From an uncultured Bacteroidales bacterium (lineage in GTDB: Bacteria; Bacteroidota; Bacteroidia; Bacteroidales; UBA932): a stretch of 64,000 nt of DNA. Under the pieces are notes generated by a model. That model was not told where the DNA came from and did not search any database. It saw nothing but the letters and a program-made list of their open reading frames with translations. Where the stretch lies: positions 102,022-166,021 of the forward strand of contig ONDR01000007.1 in the NCBI GenBank assembly GCA_900316675.1, read 5' to 3'. Positions 23,841 through 33,531 of the stretch are shown piece after piece; positions within the stretch are counted from its first letter, which is position 1, and each line of letters begins with the position of its first letter. The translations under genes and the position numbers were made by a program.

Positions 23841-26699
23841 ATGACTCCATTCCTTTATCAGGTAGCCCGTCACCTGCTGTCGGCAGATTTGCAGGATAAG
23901 TGTTTGATCTTCCCTAACAGAAGGTCTATAGTCTTCTTTACCAAACATTTGCGCACCCTTATCGCTGCCGGTGGCAGTAATGGCAAGCCGGTAATTATGC
24001 CGCAGATGCTTACGGTGGCAGACTTTTTTGGCAAGCTTTACGGCCGTCCCGTGGCGGACAAAGTTACCCTGCTTCTGGAGTTATACGACGTTTACAAGAA
24101 TCTTTATCCGCACGCCGAGCCTCTTGACGACTTCGTCTTCTGGGGCGATGTCATTCTGTCCGATTTTTCTGATACCGACAAATATCTGGTCAGTCCGGAG
24201 CAGCTTTTTACCAATGTGGCGGACTTCAAGGCTATTCAGGATACATATTCATACCTGTCCCCGGAGCAGCGTGATGCGGTAGAGCAGTTCCTGTCCCACT
24301 TCAAGGGGATGCCCGGTCAGGCCGGGCATGACGGTGGGGGTGTCATGGCCGGCGAAGACCGGCTATCTTATAAAGAAAGGTTCCTGGGCCTGTGGAATAT
24401 TCTGCTGCCACTGTATAAACAGTACAATGAGCTGCTGACGGCAAAGGGCCTTGCTTACGACGGCATGGTTTACCGCAGCGTGGCAGCTGCCTTCAAAGAG
24501 GGTGCGGCCGCAGATATCGTGGTGGATAAATTTCCCGGCCGTGGCGGCTTTGTCTTCATAGGCCTGAACGCTCTTAACGAGTGCGAGCGTCTGGTAATGA
24601 GGCGCCTTCGCGACGCAGGCCTGGCCTCTTTCTGCTGGGATTACTGCGGCAGCATGATTAAGGACAAGGCTAACAAATCCTCCTTCTTCATGGATGCGAA
24701 TGTGGCCGAATTCCCCATGGACTGGCAGCTTGAAGAAGTGACATCGACACCACAAATTAATGTTGTTGCCGTTCCTTCTGCTACCGGACAGGCCAAACTG
24801 CTGCCCGGAATGATAGGGGACCCTCTGAATACCGCAATAGTGATTCCGGACGAAGCTATGCTTCTGCCGGTGCTTAGCTCTATTCCGGATACCGTGAAGG
24901 AAGTGAATGTGACCATGGGCCTGCCGCTTCAGGGCAGCCGCATCCATGCGCTGATGCATGACGTAGCCATGTTGCAGTTACATCTGCGCCAGACTCGTGG
25001 CCAGTGGTACTTCTATCATAAATACGTCTGGAGCATTCTTGGCGGCGGAATAATCAAAGCCATTCTTTCTGACGAAGAGAAAGAGGCGGTTCAAAAACTT
25101 AAGAGCGCAGCCAAATACTATATCCCGCAGGAAGACTTTGCTGAGTGCGGTCCTGTTGTGGCGGATATCTTCCGCCCTGTCGCAACTGCTCCCAAGGAGG
25201 CATCGGTACAGGGAATAACCGCCTTCTCTGATTATCTGGAGGGCGTTTTGCGTACGCTGGCGCCGCGGATGCTGCAGGACAGCGACCTTGCTGCAGAGGT
25301 AGAGTTTGCTTGGCGTTGGCTGGGCTGCGTGCTTCGTCTTAAAGACAAGGGCCTGGCCGTTATGCCCGCCACTTATGTGCGCCTGCTTGGGCAACTTCTT
25401 GCCCTTCAGAGTGTTCCGCTCGAAGGCGAGCCTCTTGGCGGCCTTCAGATTATGGGCCCGCTGGAAACCAGGGCACTGGACTTTGACACCGTTATACTGC
25501 TGTCCTGCAACGAGGGTACATTCCCCAGGCACAACGTCAGCGCTTCATTCGTGCCTCCGCAGCTGCGCAAGGCCTTCGGCCTGCCTACATACGAATTCCA
25601 GGATTCTATCTGGGCCTACTATTTTTACCGTATGATTTGCCGTGCCGGCACTGTCTGGCTTCTGTACGATTCCCGCACGGAAGGCATCGGAACAGGGGAA
25701 GAGAGCCGCTACATCAAGCAGCTTCGCTATCACTTCCGCCTGCCTGTCAGGTTCTATACTGCCACCGCGGATCTTCATACGGTCAAGGAAGAGGAAAGCA
25801 TCCCTAAGCCGGCGGATATAGAGAGCCGTCTTAAGGATCATAGCCTTTCTGCCAGCGCCCTGCAAAAGTATCTTGCATGTCCTGCGCAGTTCTACTATGC
25901 TTATGTGCTGCGGCTTGAACCGGAAGAAGAAGTGGCAGAGAGCATGGATGCCGGAATGTTCGGAGACGTATATCATGGCACTATGGAACAGCTCTATCGC
26001 GAGGCTCCAGATAATAGGCTGACAATCAATTATTTGACTGCTGTTAGAAAGGATAAGGCTCGCATCCACCGGATTGCGGATGATAAGGTTAAAGAAAAGG
26101 TCCATACCATAGAGGTGTCGGGCCGGAACCTGGTGCTGGAAGATATAATCCTGGAGTATGTCGATAAGACCTTGGAAATTGACCTTCAGCTAGTTAAAGA
26201 AAAGGGGGATATCCAGATACTCGGTCTTGAAATACCAAAGACCTGGGAGTTCGATGGCTATAAGTTCTTTGGCCGAATAGATAGGTTGGAACGTCTGGCT
26301 GATGGTACGGTTCGAGTGGTAGACTATAAGACCGGCCATACCAGTCCGGAGGATGTCAATATAACTGATGAAAATGCAGCCTCAGTGGCCGACAAGCTGT
26401 TTGGCGACGATAACGCCAAGCGTCCCAAAATAGCCTTGCAGCTCTTCCTGTACGATATGTTCATATCCGGCAGCATACCTGCCGGGGCCCGGGTGGTCAA
26501 TTGCATCTATCCTACGCAGAAGCTCTTTACTTCCGGGGTAGAGCAGGCACCATTGAGCCAAGTGTTCTGTGATATTATGAAAGAGAGGGTGGGTGGCCTT
26601 CTGAAAGAGATTGCCGGCCCCGGGGTGCCCTTCGTGCGCACAGATGACAAGGAGCATACCTGCGCTTATTGTGATTTTAAAAATATCTGCGGCCGATGA
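23841..26699 (+). CDS. addB: AddB-like PD-(D/E)XK nuclease subunit
   Basis: This 952-residue protein is probably the AddB partner of an AddAB helicase-nuclease that processes double-strand breaks for recombination. The N-terminus (DKCLIFPNRRSIVFFTKHL) is a helicase-like domain without a Walker A motif, as in Bacteroidales AddB. The C-terminal nuclease domain has FFGRIDRLERL and VRVVDYKTG (about residue 827). Cysteines at ACPAQFYYAY (about 680) and in CAYCDFKNICGR (about 940) fit the Fe-S cluster of AddB-type nucleases. An in-frame stretch at residues about 157-174 (GMPGQAGHDGGGVMAGED) is encoded by three inverted repeats and looks inserted. The stop overlaps addA by 4 nt. Confidence 0.85.
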   Translation: MTPFLYQVARHLLSADLQDKCLIFPNRRSIVFFTKHLRTLIAAGGSNGKPVIMPQMLTVADFFGKLYGRPVADKVTLLLELYDVYKNLYPHAEPLDDFVFWGDVILSDFSDTDKYLVSPEQLFTNVADFKAIQDTYSYLSPEQRDAVEQFLSHFKGMPGQAGHDGGGVMAGEDRLSYKERFLGLWNILLPLYKQYNELLTAKGLAYDGMVYRSVAAAFKEGAAADIVVDKFPGRGGFVFIGLNALNECERLVMRRLRDAGLASFCWDYCGSMIKDKANKSSFFMDANVAEFPMDWQLEEVTSTPQINVVAVPSATGQAKLLPGMIGDPLNTAIVIPDEAMLLPVLSSIPDTVKEVNVTMGLPLQGSRIHALMHDVAMLQLHLRQTRGQWYFYHKYVWSILGGGIIKAILSDEEKEAVQKLKSAAKYYIPQEDFAECGPVVADIFRPVATAPKEASVQGITAFSDYLEGVLRTLAPRMLQDSDLAAEVEFAWRWLGCVLRLKDKGLAVMPATYVRLLGQLLALQSVPLEGEPLGGLQIMGPLETRALDFDTVILLSCNEGTFPRHNVSASFVPPQLRKAFGLPTYEFQDSIWAYYFYRMICRAGTVWLLYDSRTEGIGTGEESRYIKQLRYHFRLPVRFYTATADLHTVKEEESIPKPADIESRLKDHSLSASALQKYLACPAQFYYAYVLRLEPEEEVAESMDAGMFGDVYHGTMEQLYREAPDNRLTINYLTAVRKDKARIHRIADDKVKEKVHTIEVSGRNLVLEDIILEYVDKTLEIDLQLVKEKGDIQILGLEIPKTWEFDGYKFFGRIDRLERLADGTVRVVDYKTGHTSPEDVNITDENAASVADKLFGDDNAKRPKIALQLFLYDMFISGSIPAGARVVNCIYPTQKLFTSGVEQAPLSQVFCDIMKERVGGLLKEIAGPGVPFVRTDDKEHTCAYCDFKNICGR
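24309..24363. repeat. Cluster of three inverted repeats inserted in frame in addB
   Basis: ATGCCCGG (24309-24316) is inverted as CCGGGCAT (24322-24329) around a 5-nt loop. CATGAC (24327-24332) pairs with GTCATG (24342-24347). GCCGG (24348-24352) pairs with CCGGC (24359-24363). The stretch encodes a Gly-rich segment between two ordinary helices. It resembles the palindromic elements that in some bacterial genomes insert into coding regions without breaking the frame (inference). Confidence 0.5.
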
Positions 26700-29600
26700 T
26701 TAAGCTATTACGCGCCAGTGCGGGTTCGGGTAAGACCTACAACCTTGCAAAGACATACATTAGGCTTCTGCTGCAGTCTGACGACAGGTTTGCATATCGT
26801 CATATACTTGCCGTGACCTTTACCAACAAGGCTACGGGAGAAATGAAAAACCGTATCCTTAAAGAGCTGGACCGTTTGGCGCACGAACCGGATAAGTCTC
26901 CTTATATCAAGGAGTTCGCCCCAGCCTTCGGCGGAGTGGCCAAGGTGCAGAAACGGGCTTCCGAACTGCTTAAAGACATACTTCACGACTATTCGGCATT
27001 TTCTGTAAGCACTATCGACAAGTTCTTCCAGCAGGCTCTGCGGGCTTTCGCACGCGAACTGGGGCAGTTCTCTTCTTATCAGGTAGAGCTTGACAAAGAG
27101 GCTCTGGTACGCGAGAGCGCAGACAGGATTCTGGAATCCATCGGCACGGATGACATGCCTTCCGATGTTCGTAACTGGTTGAGGGAGAGTCTTATGGACC
27201 AGCTTGGGCAAAAGGGCAAGATGTCGCTGGACAAGGCGATGGACAGTGTGGTCAAGCAGCTTAAGTCCGACGAGATGCGCGCTGTCATGGAGCTGCATTC
27301 ACTGCGCCCGGAGGAAGTTTTTTCCCGCGATTATCTCAAAGCTGTGCGTCGCGAGTGCGCCGAAATCGTCAAATCTTTCCGGGGGAAAGTGTCCTCTTCC
27401 GCCTCTGAGGTCCTGGCAGGAATGCGTGCCGCCGGCCTTGATTTCAGTGACTTTTCCGGCAACTTCAAGCTTGCCAGCCTGGAGAAATCAGTGGCCGATG
27501 GTTCTGTTTTTCCTACTGATGCTTTTCTTCGCAGAAGCGAGGAGCCATCCAAGTGGTTCAATAAGGATAAGCAGAATATGGTTCCAAGGGCCGAGTCCAA
27601 TATGGCTGCGCCTTTTGCAAAGCTTAGGGAACTGTTTCTGGGTAAGGATTTTATTCAGTACAATACTGCCGGAATCCTGGCTTCGCAGGTCTTTACCCTT
27701 GGCCTTGCGCTTGAATTAGAGAAAGAATACAAGGCGCTGGCAGATGAGAAGAATGTTATCTGCCTGGATGATAGTAATTTAACGCTTCGTAACATAATTG
27801 CCGGCAGCGATGCCCCCTTTATATACGAGAAACTTGGCGTTCGCTTCCAGAACTTCCTGTTGGACGAGTTCCAAGATACATCCACCATACAGTGGGAAAA
27901 CTTCAAGCCTCTGCTGGCAGAGAGCGATGCGAACGGTGGTGCCAACCTGCTTGTGGGTGATGTAAAGCAAAGCATTTACCGCTGGCGCGGTGGTGACTGG
28001 ACGCTTTTGGACAGGGGAGTGAAGAATCAGTTCCCCGGTGCCGATGATACCACTAATCTGCGTGAAAACTGGCGTAGCCTGCCGGAGATTGTTAATTTTA
28101 ACAACAAGTTTTTTGACTTTGCCGCCCGTGCTCTTGACGGAAAAATGGGAGGCAGTCTTGTCCAGGATATTTATGCCGGTGCCGTTCAGACTCCATGTGC
28201 GCCGGAAGACGCTCCGGGCTATGTAAAATGCACCTTCTGCGAATCCAGGGAAGAGGAACTCCCGCAGTTGCTGGAGTCAATCGGTGCGGCCCGCGAGGCC
28301 GGAGCAAGCTACGGTCAGATAGCTGTGCTGGTCAGAAAGAATGATCAGGGTTCCGAGGTTGCTGCCTTCCTGACAGATAATGGCATACCTGTTATCTCCG
28401 ACGATTCTATGTATGTCAAGTCTTCTGTTACTGTTCGCAGGCTAGTGTCTCTGATGTCTTGCATGGACAATGAGGCTGATTCTGTGAACCGTTTTCTGGC
28501 AGAAGAACTTGAAATTGAATTGCCGTCGACATACGACTCCCTTTATACTCTTGCAGAGGAGCTTTTGCGCAGCCTTAAGTTCGTAAATGAGGAACTCTTC
28601 AATGGGGAAGTGCTTTATATCCAGTCGTTTATGGATGTGCTCCTTGCATGGAGCTCGTCAAACGGAAACTCCCTTTCCGCTTTCCTTAAGTACTGGGACG
28701 GAGAGAACCCCAAAATTGCATCTCCGGACGGTATAGACGCAGTGCGTATTATGACGATACACAAGGCCAAGGGCCTTGAGTTCCCTTACTTGATTTATCC
28801 TTTTGCCGGTGAAGAACAACTCTTCAAGGTGACAGGTCGCTGGTGCGTCCCGGAGCAGAAAGATGGTGCGTCCGACCTTATCTCAGAGGGTATATTTAAT
28901 GTGAATCTTAGTTCTAAGTCCGTCGGGACGGTGTTCGCAGGCCAGTACAAGCAGGAAGAGCAGCTGCAGTATGTTGATGCAATAAACACTTTCTATGTGG
29001 CTATGACCCGTGCTGTCAAGGTTCTTCATACTATAGCGGTAAAGTCGTCCAAACCGGATGAGTTCAAGTGTTTTGCAGACATTCTGTATGCTTTTACCCG
29101 TGATTTCGGCTCCGAGCATGGTCGTATGTATAGTTTTGCTCCCATGACAGGCCAGACAGGGCAACTCATGCCTGTTACTTTCAATAGCTGGCCGCTTCGT
29201 GGCCGTATGCGCAGTACTGGTAACGGTGCAGAGTATTTTGCGGCTTCTGCCGATGGCGATGTTCAGGTTCCGGTTCGCCTTAAGGGCATCGTATTGCATA
29301 AGATTTTGTCCGATGTGCGGGTTCCGTCAGATATTCAGCCTGCTGTGGATGCTGCCCTTGCTTCCGGCCTTATAGATCCGGCCCAGGCGGCCGCTTACCG
29401 TGACTTTCTTCAGGCCCGTCTCGCCGAGGTCGCCTCTTACGGCTGGTTTGCTCCTGATAATTTGGGGGGAGTCTTGAATGAGGTTGGCATCATCGATGCG
29501 GACGGCGGCCTGCATCGCCCTGACAGGGTAGTGTTTGGCGCAGACGGCTCCGTCACGGTTATCGACTATAAGTTCGGCAGCGAACACCCCGGCTACGCCG

Positions 29601-29704
29601 CCCAGGTCCGCCGCTACTGCGCCCTCTTCCGCTCCCTGGGCTACGCCCCCGTCAAAGGCTACCTCTGGTATGTCACTGAGTCTAAAGTCACTCCGGTACA
29701 ATAG
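26696..29704 (+). CDS. addA: AddA-like UvrD-family helicase/nuclease
   Basis: This 1002-residue superfamily 1A helicase is coupled to AddB. Walker A ASAGSGKTYNLA (residues 8-19), VTFTNKATGEMKNRI (motif Ia), LLDEFQDTS (about 390, Walker B), GDVKQSIYRWRGGDW (about 421), MTIHKAKGLEFPYLIYPF (about 684) and YVAMTRAVKVLH (motif VI) are all present. The C-terminal nuclease domain has GIIDADGGLHRPDRVVFG and VTVIDYKFGSEHPGYAAQV. The ATG lies in the ATGA overlap with addB. Together the pair would resect DNA ends before RecA loading. Confidence 0.9.
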   Translation: MIKLLRASAGSGKTYNLAKTYIRLLLQSDDRFAYRHILAVTFTNKATGEMKNRILKELDRLAHEPDKSPYIKEFAPAFGGVAKVQKRASELLKDILHDYSAFSVSTIDKFFQQALRAFARELGQFSSYQVELDKEALVRESADRILESIGTDDMPSDVRNWLRESLMDQLGQKGKMSLDKAMDSVVKQLKSDEMRAVMELHSLRPEEVFSRDYLKAVRRECAEIVKSFRGKVSSSASEVLAGMRAAGLDFSDFSGNFKLASLEKSVADGSVFPTDAFLRRSEEPSKWFNKDKQNMVPRAESNMAAPFAKLRELFLGKDFIQYNTAGILASQVFTLGLALELEKEYKALADEKNVICLDDSNLTLRNIIAGSDAPFIYEKLGVRFQNFLLDEFQDTSTIQWENFKPLLAESDANGGANLLVGDVKQSIYRWRGGDWTLLDRGVKNQFPGADDTTNLRENWRSLPEIVNFNNKFFDFAARALDGKMGGSLVQDIYAGAVQTPCAPEDAPGYVKCTFCESREEELPQLLESIGAAREAGASYGQIAVLVRKNDQGSEVAAFLTDNGIPVISDDSMYVKSSVTVRRLVSLMSCMDNEADSVNRFLAEELEIELPSTYDSLYTLAEELLRSLKFVNEELFNGEVLYIQSFMDVLLAWSSSNGNSLSAFLKYWDGENPKIASPDGIDAVRIMTIHKAKGLEFPYLIYPFAGEEQLFKVTGRWCVPEQKDGASDLISEGIFNVNLSSKSVGTVFAGQYKQEEQLQYVDAINTFYVAMTRAVKVLHTIAVKSSKPDEFKCFADILYAFTRDFGSEHGRMYSFAPMTGQTGQLMPVTFNSWPLRGRMRSTGNGAEYFAASADGDVQVPVRLKGIVLHKILSDVRVPSDIQPAVDAALASGLIDPAQAAAYRDFLQARLAEVASYGWFAPDNLGGVLNEVGIIDADGGLHRPDRVVFGADGSVTVIDYKFGSEHPGYAAQVRRYCALFRSLGYAPVKGYLWYVTESKVTPVQ

Positions 29705-29712
29705 GGGAATAT

Positions 29713-29744
29713 TTTGTGAGATTACAAAAGAATTGTTACTTTTG
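29713..29744 (+). promoter_or_regulatory. Bacteroidota-type promoter of the DUF4290-ftsK-lolA unit
   Basis: TTTG (29713-29716), 20 bp, then TACTTTTG (29737-29744), 22 nt before the ATG at 29767. Both elements match the housekeeping promoter consensus. The box also supports the start at 29767 over an upstream in-frame ATG at 29716, which would lie before the transcription start. Confidence 0.65.
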
Positions 29745-29766
29745 TAGGTTTAGACAGAATAACTAT

Positions 29767-30438
29767 ATGGAAGAAAGAAAATTGGAATACAATACTGAGA
29801 GGGAGAAGATGGCGATGCCGGAGTATGGCAGGAACGTCCTGAAGATGGTAGAAAGCCTGAAAGGCATAGAAGATAAGGGAAAAAGGACAGAGCAGGCGCG
29901 TGCCATCGTACGTGTGATGGAAATTCTGAACCCGCAGGTGCACGGGGTGGAGGACTGGGAACACAAGTTGTGGGACCACCTTTACGCCATCGCCGGTTAC
30001 GATCTTGATATCGATTCACCCTTCCCTGTACCGGCTGCAGAAGACAGGCAGGTTCCGCCCATGCCTATTCCGCTTAAGACAAAGCCTATTAAAGCCACCC
30101 ATTACGGCCGCAATATAGAAAGCATCATCGACCTTATTGCATCAGAACCGGAAGGGGAGCAGAAAAATACAATGCTGCGTCGTCTTGCATTCTACATGAG
30201 GCAGCAATACCTGATTTGGAACAAAGACAGCGTGGAGGATGCTACAATCTTCCATGACATCGAGCTTCTGTCCGGAGGCCGCATCACCGTACCGGAGGGC
30301 CTGTCAATTTCTCGTCTGCCGGACGGAAATTACAGCAAACCCGGAATGAATATGTCTGAGTTCGGTCCCCGTAAACCCTTCAACAAGAAGCAGTTCTTCC
30401 GTAATCAGGGGAAAAAGGCAAAACACGGCAACCAGTAA
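29767..30438 (+). CDS. DUF4290 family protein
   Basis: This 223-residue cytoplasmic protein is of a family widely conserved in Bacteroidota and of unknown function. MEERKLEYNTEREKMAMPEY, GRNVLKMVESLKGIEDK and HGVEDWEHKLWDHLYAIAGY are its recognisable blocks. No enzymatic motif or membrane segment is visible; the C-terminus is basic and disordered (KKQFFRNQGKKAKHGNQ). It precedes ftsK by 15 nt, so it is probably co-transcribed with the cell-division translocase. Confidence 0.8.
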   Translation: MEERKLEYNTEREKMAMPEYGRNVLKMVESLKGIEDKGKRTEQARAIVRVMEILNPQVHGVEDWEHKLWDHLYAIAGYDLDIDSPFPVPAAEDRQVPPMPIPLKTKPIKATHYGRNIESIIDLIASEPEGEQKNTMLRRLAFYMRQQYLIWNKDSVEDATIFHDIELLSGGRITVPEGLSISRLPDGNYSKPGMNMSEFGPRKPFNKKQFFRNQGKKAKHGNQ

Positions 30439-30453
30439 TACCAGTTAAAGAAA

Positions 30454-32919
30454 ATGCCCAAGCTTAAATTATTCTCGGTCTGGAGCGACATGTCCCGCGA
30501 GAAACAACGCAAGATAGAGGTCATTGCAGGCCTTGTGATGGGAGCGTTTGCCCTGTTCACGCTTCTGGCTATTGTGTCTTACCTGTTTACCTGGAAGGCA
30601 GACCAGAGCCTGGACGGTTATGCAAGGGCTATGGACCAGGATGTGGCTGTGTCAAACATGGCCGGCAAGCTTGGTTTTAAGTGGTCTTATCTGCTGGTTT
30701 GCAAGTGGTTCGGCCTTGGCTCGCTTGCCCTTGTAGTTATACTTGGCGTAATATCCATCCGCCTGCTTTTTGGCAAGCGGTCATACTCTATTATCAGGGT
30801 GCTGCTCCTTTCCATTACCGGCGCCCTTGTAGCATCCCTTGTATTTGCCTTCATTTCCAAGCTCGCCAGCCTTGACACAACCTTTGGCGGCGGCCTTGGC
30901 GGTGGCTGTGGCAACGTAATGGTTTCCTTCTTTGACAATCTTGTGGGCAGCCTGCTTACCCTTTGCATTATTGCAATCCTGTGCGTTCTGTGGCTGCTTT
31001 TCGCAAGCAGGAGGTTCTCAGAGAAACTTACGTCAGAACATAAGGAAGAGAAGAAGCCTAAGGAGCCGAAGGAAAAGAAGAAGCATGGCACCTTTACCTG
31101 GCTTAAGGATGCCGTAAAGACGGAAATGGAGAATGCAGCCGGCTCTGAGGAAGCCCCGGAGGCAGAAGACGAGCCTGCAATTCAGGAACAGCCTGTAGAA
31201 GATATTATTTCTGATATTGAGAACATCGAAGTAGAAAAGCCCGCTGCCGCTGCGCCTGCAGCTGCTGAAACAGAGCCCGGCACCGACGAGAATCTGGACA
31301 TCATTACCGGTGATCCTCTTTCTACCGATGCAAACGAGCCTCTGCCCAGAATCGATGTCCGCTCAGATCTGGACAAATACGAATTCCCTTCACTGGACAT
31401 GCTGGGAGACTATGCAGACAAGCGTCAGAGCGTGTCCCAGGAAGAGCTGATGCGCAACAACTATAAGATTCGCGCAACCCTTAAGAACTATCGCATAGAG
31501 GTAGAAAACGTCAAGGCTGTAGTAGGTCCTACCGTCACCCTGTACAAGGTCTTCCCCGCACCCGGCGTTAAGATTGCAGCCATCAGGGGCCGTCAGGAAG
31601 ATATCGGTATGGCGCTTAAGGCCAAGGGCGTTCGTGTTGTAACTCTTGAAGATTCAGTTGGTATCGAGGTCGCAAATGACAATCCGTCAATGGTTCCGCT
31701 CAAGGCCATGCTCAACGACGATGCCTTCCGCAATACCAAGGCTGAACTGCCCGTCGCCATCGGTTACACCATCACCCAGGATGTGAAGGTCTTCGACCTT
31801 GCAGAAGCACCGCACCTTCTTGTTGCAGGTGCCACCAAGCAGGGTAAGTCCGTGGGCTTGAACGTGCTCATTACTTCATTGCTTTATTCCAAGCATCCTT
31901 CAGAGCTTAAGTTCGTCTTCATAGATCCTAAGATGGTAGAGTTCTCTGCTTACGCAGGCCTTCTGCACCACTACCTGGCCGTTCTTCCCAACGCCGCCAG
32001 CGAGCAGGAAGAGAAGGATACCGCCATCTGCAAGAATCCCAAGCAGGCAGAAGCCGTTCTCCGCTCTCTCTGTACAGAGATGGACGACCGCTACAAGCTC
32101 ATGAACAATGCCCTTGTAAACAAGGTTACTCTTTATAACGAGAAATTCCAGGATCGCCATCTGTTGCCTACTGAAGGCCACCGCTACCTGCCTTATATCG
32201 TAGTTGTAGTGGACGAGTACGCAGACCTTACCATGACGGTAGGCGCATCCGGTGACTCAAAGGCAATCGCCCGCAGCATTTCAACTTCTATCGTGCGTCT
32301 GGCCCAGAAGGGCCGTGCCGCCGGTATCCATGTAGTGCTTGCGACCCAGAGACCTTCAGTGGATGTTATCACAGGTCTTATCAAGGCTAATTTCCCTACC
32401 CGAATCGCATTCAGGGTGTTCTCCGGCATTGACTCCAAGACCATTCTGGACTCCCCGGGAGCAGAGAAACTGATTGGTAACGGAGATATGATTTACCTTT
32501 CCGGCGCTGATACCGAGCGCGTTCAGTGCGCCTTTGTCAGCGGTAAGGAAATCAACGGAATATGTAAGTTTATCAGTGAGCAGCAGGGCTACAAGATGAG
32601 CTACAATACTCCTTACTATCTGCCCGAACCCGAGACCGAGGAAGGAGGCGGAGAAGGTGGCGGCATGGTTGACATGAAGAACCTTGACCCTCGCTTCGAG
32701 GAGGCCGCACGCATGGTCGTTACCACACAAAGAGGCTCAACTTCCGACATCCAGCGCCGTCTTGGCATGGGTTATGCACGTTCAGGTAAAGTGATGGATC
32801 AGCTTCAGGCTGCCGGCATCGTAGGACCGCAGGAGGGCTCCAAGCCCAGACAGGTCCTGGTAAGCGATCTGGCAGAGCTTGACAGCATCATCGAAGCTTA
32901 CAAGAACGCAAACGAGTAA
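30454..32919 (+). CDS. ftsK: DNA translocase FtsK/SpoIIIE
   Basis: This 821-residue protein pumps chromosomal DNA at the division septum. Four N-terminal membrane helices (about residues 24-48, 75-98, 108-135, 150-178) are followed by a charged Pro/Glu/Ala-rich linker. The RecA-like motor has VAGATKQGKSVGLNV (Walker A, about 458), FIDPKMVEFSAYAG, VVVVDEYADLTM (Walker B, about 582) and VVLATQRPSVDVITGLIKAN. The C-terminal winged-helix gamma domain (FEEAARMVVTTQRGSTSDIQ to GYARSGKVMDQLQAAGIVGP) would read polar KOPS-type sequences. Length and order are typical for the phylum. Confidence 0.95.
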   Translation: MPKLKLFSVWSDMSREKQRKIEVIAGLVMGAFALFTLLAIVSYLFTWKADQSLDGYARAMDQDVAVSNMAGKLGFKWSYLLVCKWFGLGSLALVVILGVISIRLLFGKRSYSIIRVLLLSITGALVASLVFAFISKLASLDTTFGGGLGGGCGNVMVSFFDNLVGSLLTLCIIAILCVLWLLFASRRFSEKLTSEHKEEKKPKEPKEKKKHGTFTWLKDAVKTEMENAAGSEEAPEAEDEPAIQEQPVEDIISDIENIEVEKPAAAAPAAAETEPGTDENLDIITGDPLSTDANEPLPRIDVRSDLDKYEFPSLDMLGDYADKRQSVSQEELMRNNYKIRATLKNYRIEVENVKAVVGPTVTLYKVFPAPGVKIAAIRGRQEDIGMALKAKGVRVVTLEDSVGIEVANDNPSMVPLKAMLNDDAFRNTKAELPVAIGYTITQDVKVFDLAEAPHLLVAGATKQGKSVGLNVLITSLLYSKHPSELKFVFIDPKMVEFSAYAGLLHHYLAVLPNAASEQEEKDTAICKNPKQAEAVLRSLCTEMDDRYKLMNNALVNKVTLYNEKFQDRHLLPTEGHRYLPYIVVVVDEYADLTMTVGASGDSKAIARSISTSIVRLAQKGRAAGIHVVLATQRPSVDVITGLIKANFPTRIAFRVFSGIDSKTILDSPGAEKLIGNGDMIYLSGADTERVQCAFVSGKEINGICKFISEQQGYKMSYNTPYYLPEPETEEGGGEGGGMVDMKNLDPRFEEAARMVVTTQRGSTSDIQRRLGMGYARSGKVMDQLQAAGIVGPQEGSKPRQVLVSDLAELDSIIEAYKNANE

Positions 32920-32922
32920 AAA

Positions 32923-33531
32923 ATGACAAAAAGACTTCTTACTGCAACTTGCCTGCTGCTTGTAGCTGCAGGCCTGGCCGGCGCGCAGGACGCGCTGCGC
33001 ACGCTTTCTGCGCGTCTTGCAAAGGAAGTGGCGGCATTCGGTTATTCATATACGACCAAGGGCACCGACACCCCCTTCAAAGGTGACGGAAAAGCCATCG
33101 TTTCAGGCAGTTGCTACCGTATCCAGGGCAACGGGCTTGATATTCGCTGCGATGGTTCCGTCCGTTGGACGGCGGATCCTGCGGCGGGAGAAATGGTGAT
33201 TGAAGACGCTGCAGGTCAGGCTCTTGATTTCCTTTCCAATCCTGCACTGCTTGTTGCAGACCTTGAGGGTAATTTCAAGGTTGCAGGGACCAGCACCTCC
33301 GGTGGCAGGAAGACTTATATGCTTGAACCTCTGAATGAGCCTTCCATAATCAGCCTCGCCCTTGTGCTGGAAAAGGACATACCTATAGCAGCTGCGCTAA
33401 AGATGAAAGACGGGTCGGTTGTAGATTTTACTGTTTCAGGCTTTACGCTTGCCGCCAGTCAGCCGGAGTCTGTTTGGAACTTCAGCAAGGAAGAATTATC
33501 TAAGTATAAGACAGTTACCGATTTACGATAA
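32923..33531 (+). CDS. LolA-like outer-membrane lipoprotein carrier / secreted protein
   Basis: This 202-residue exported protein has signal MTKRLLTATCLLLVAAGLAG with cleavage near GAQ. The body (YTTKGTDTPFKGDGKAIVSG, YRIQGNGLDIRCDGSVRW, ALDFLSNPALLVADLEGNFK, DGSVVDFTVSGFTL) follows the LolA/LolB-like half-barrel pattern of Bacteroidota carriers found beside ftsK. A role in carrying lipoproteins across the periplasm is inferred from the family. It starts 3 nt after ftsK. Its last 17 nt overlap the end of the convergent apbE. Confidence 0.7.
   Translation: MTKRLLTATCLLLVAAGLAGAQDALRTLSARLAKEVAAFGYSYTTKGTDTPFKGDGKAIVSGSCYRIQGNGLDIRCDGSVRWTADPAAGEMVIEDAAGQALDFLSNPALLVADLEGNFKVAGTSTSGGRKTYMLEPLNEPSIISLALVLEKDIPIAAALKMKDGSVVDFTVSGFTLAASQPESVWNFSKEELSKYKTVTDLR

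Noticed and set aside
33515..33531. Overlap of apbE and the LolA-like gene as a frameshift artefact
   Set aside because: Both C-termini look normal for their families; a 17-nt convergent overlap is plausible.
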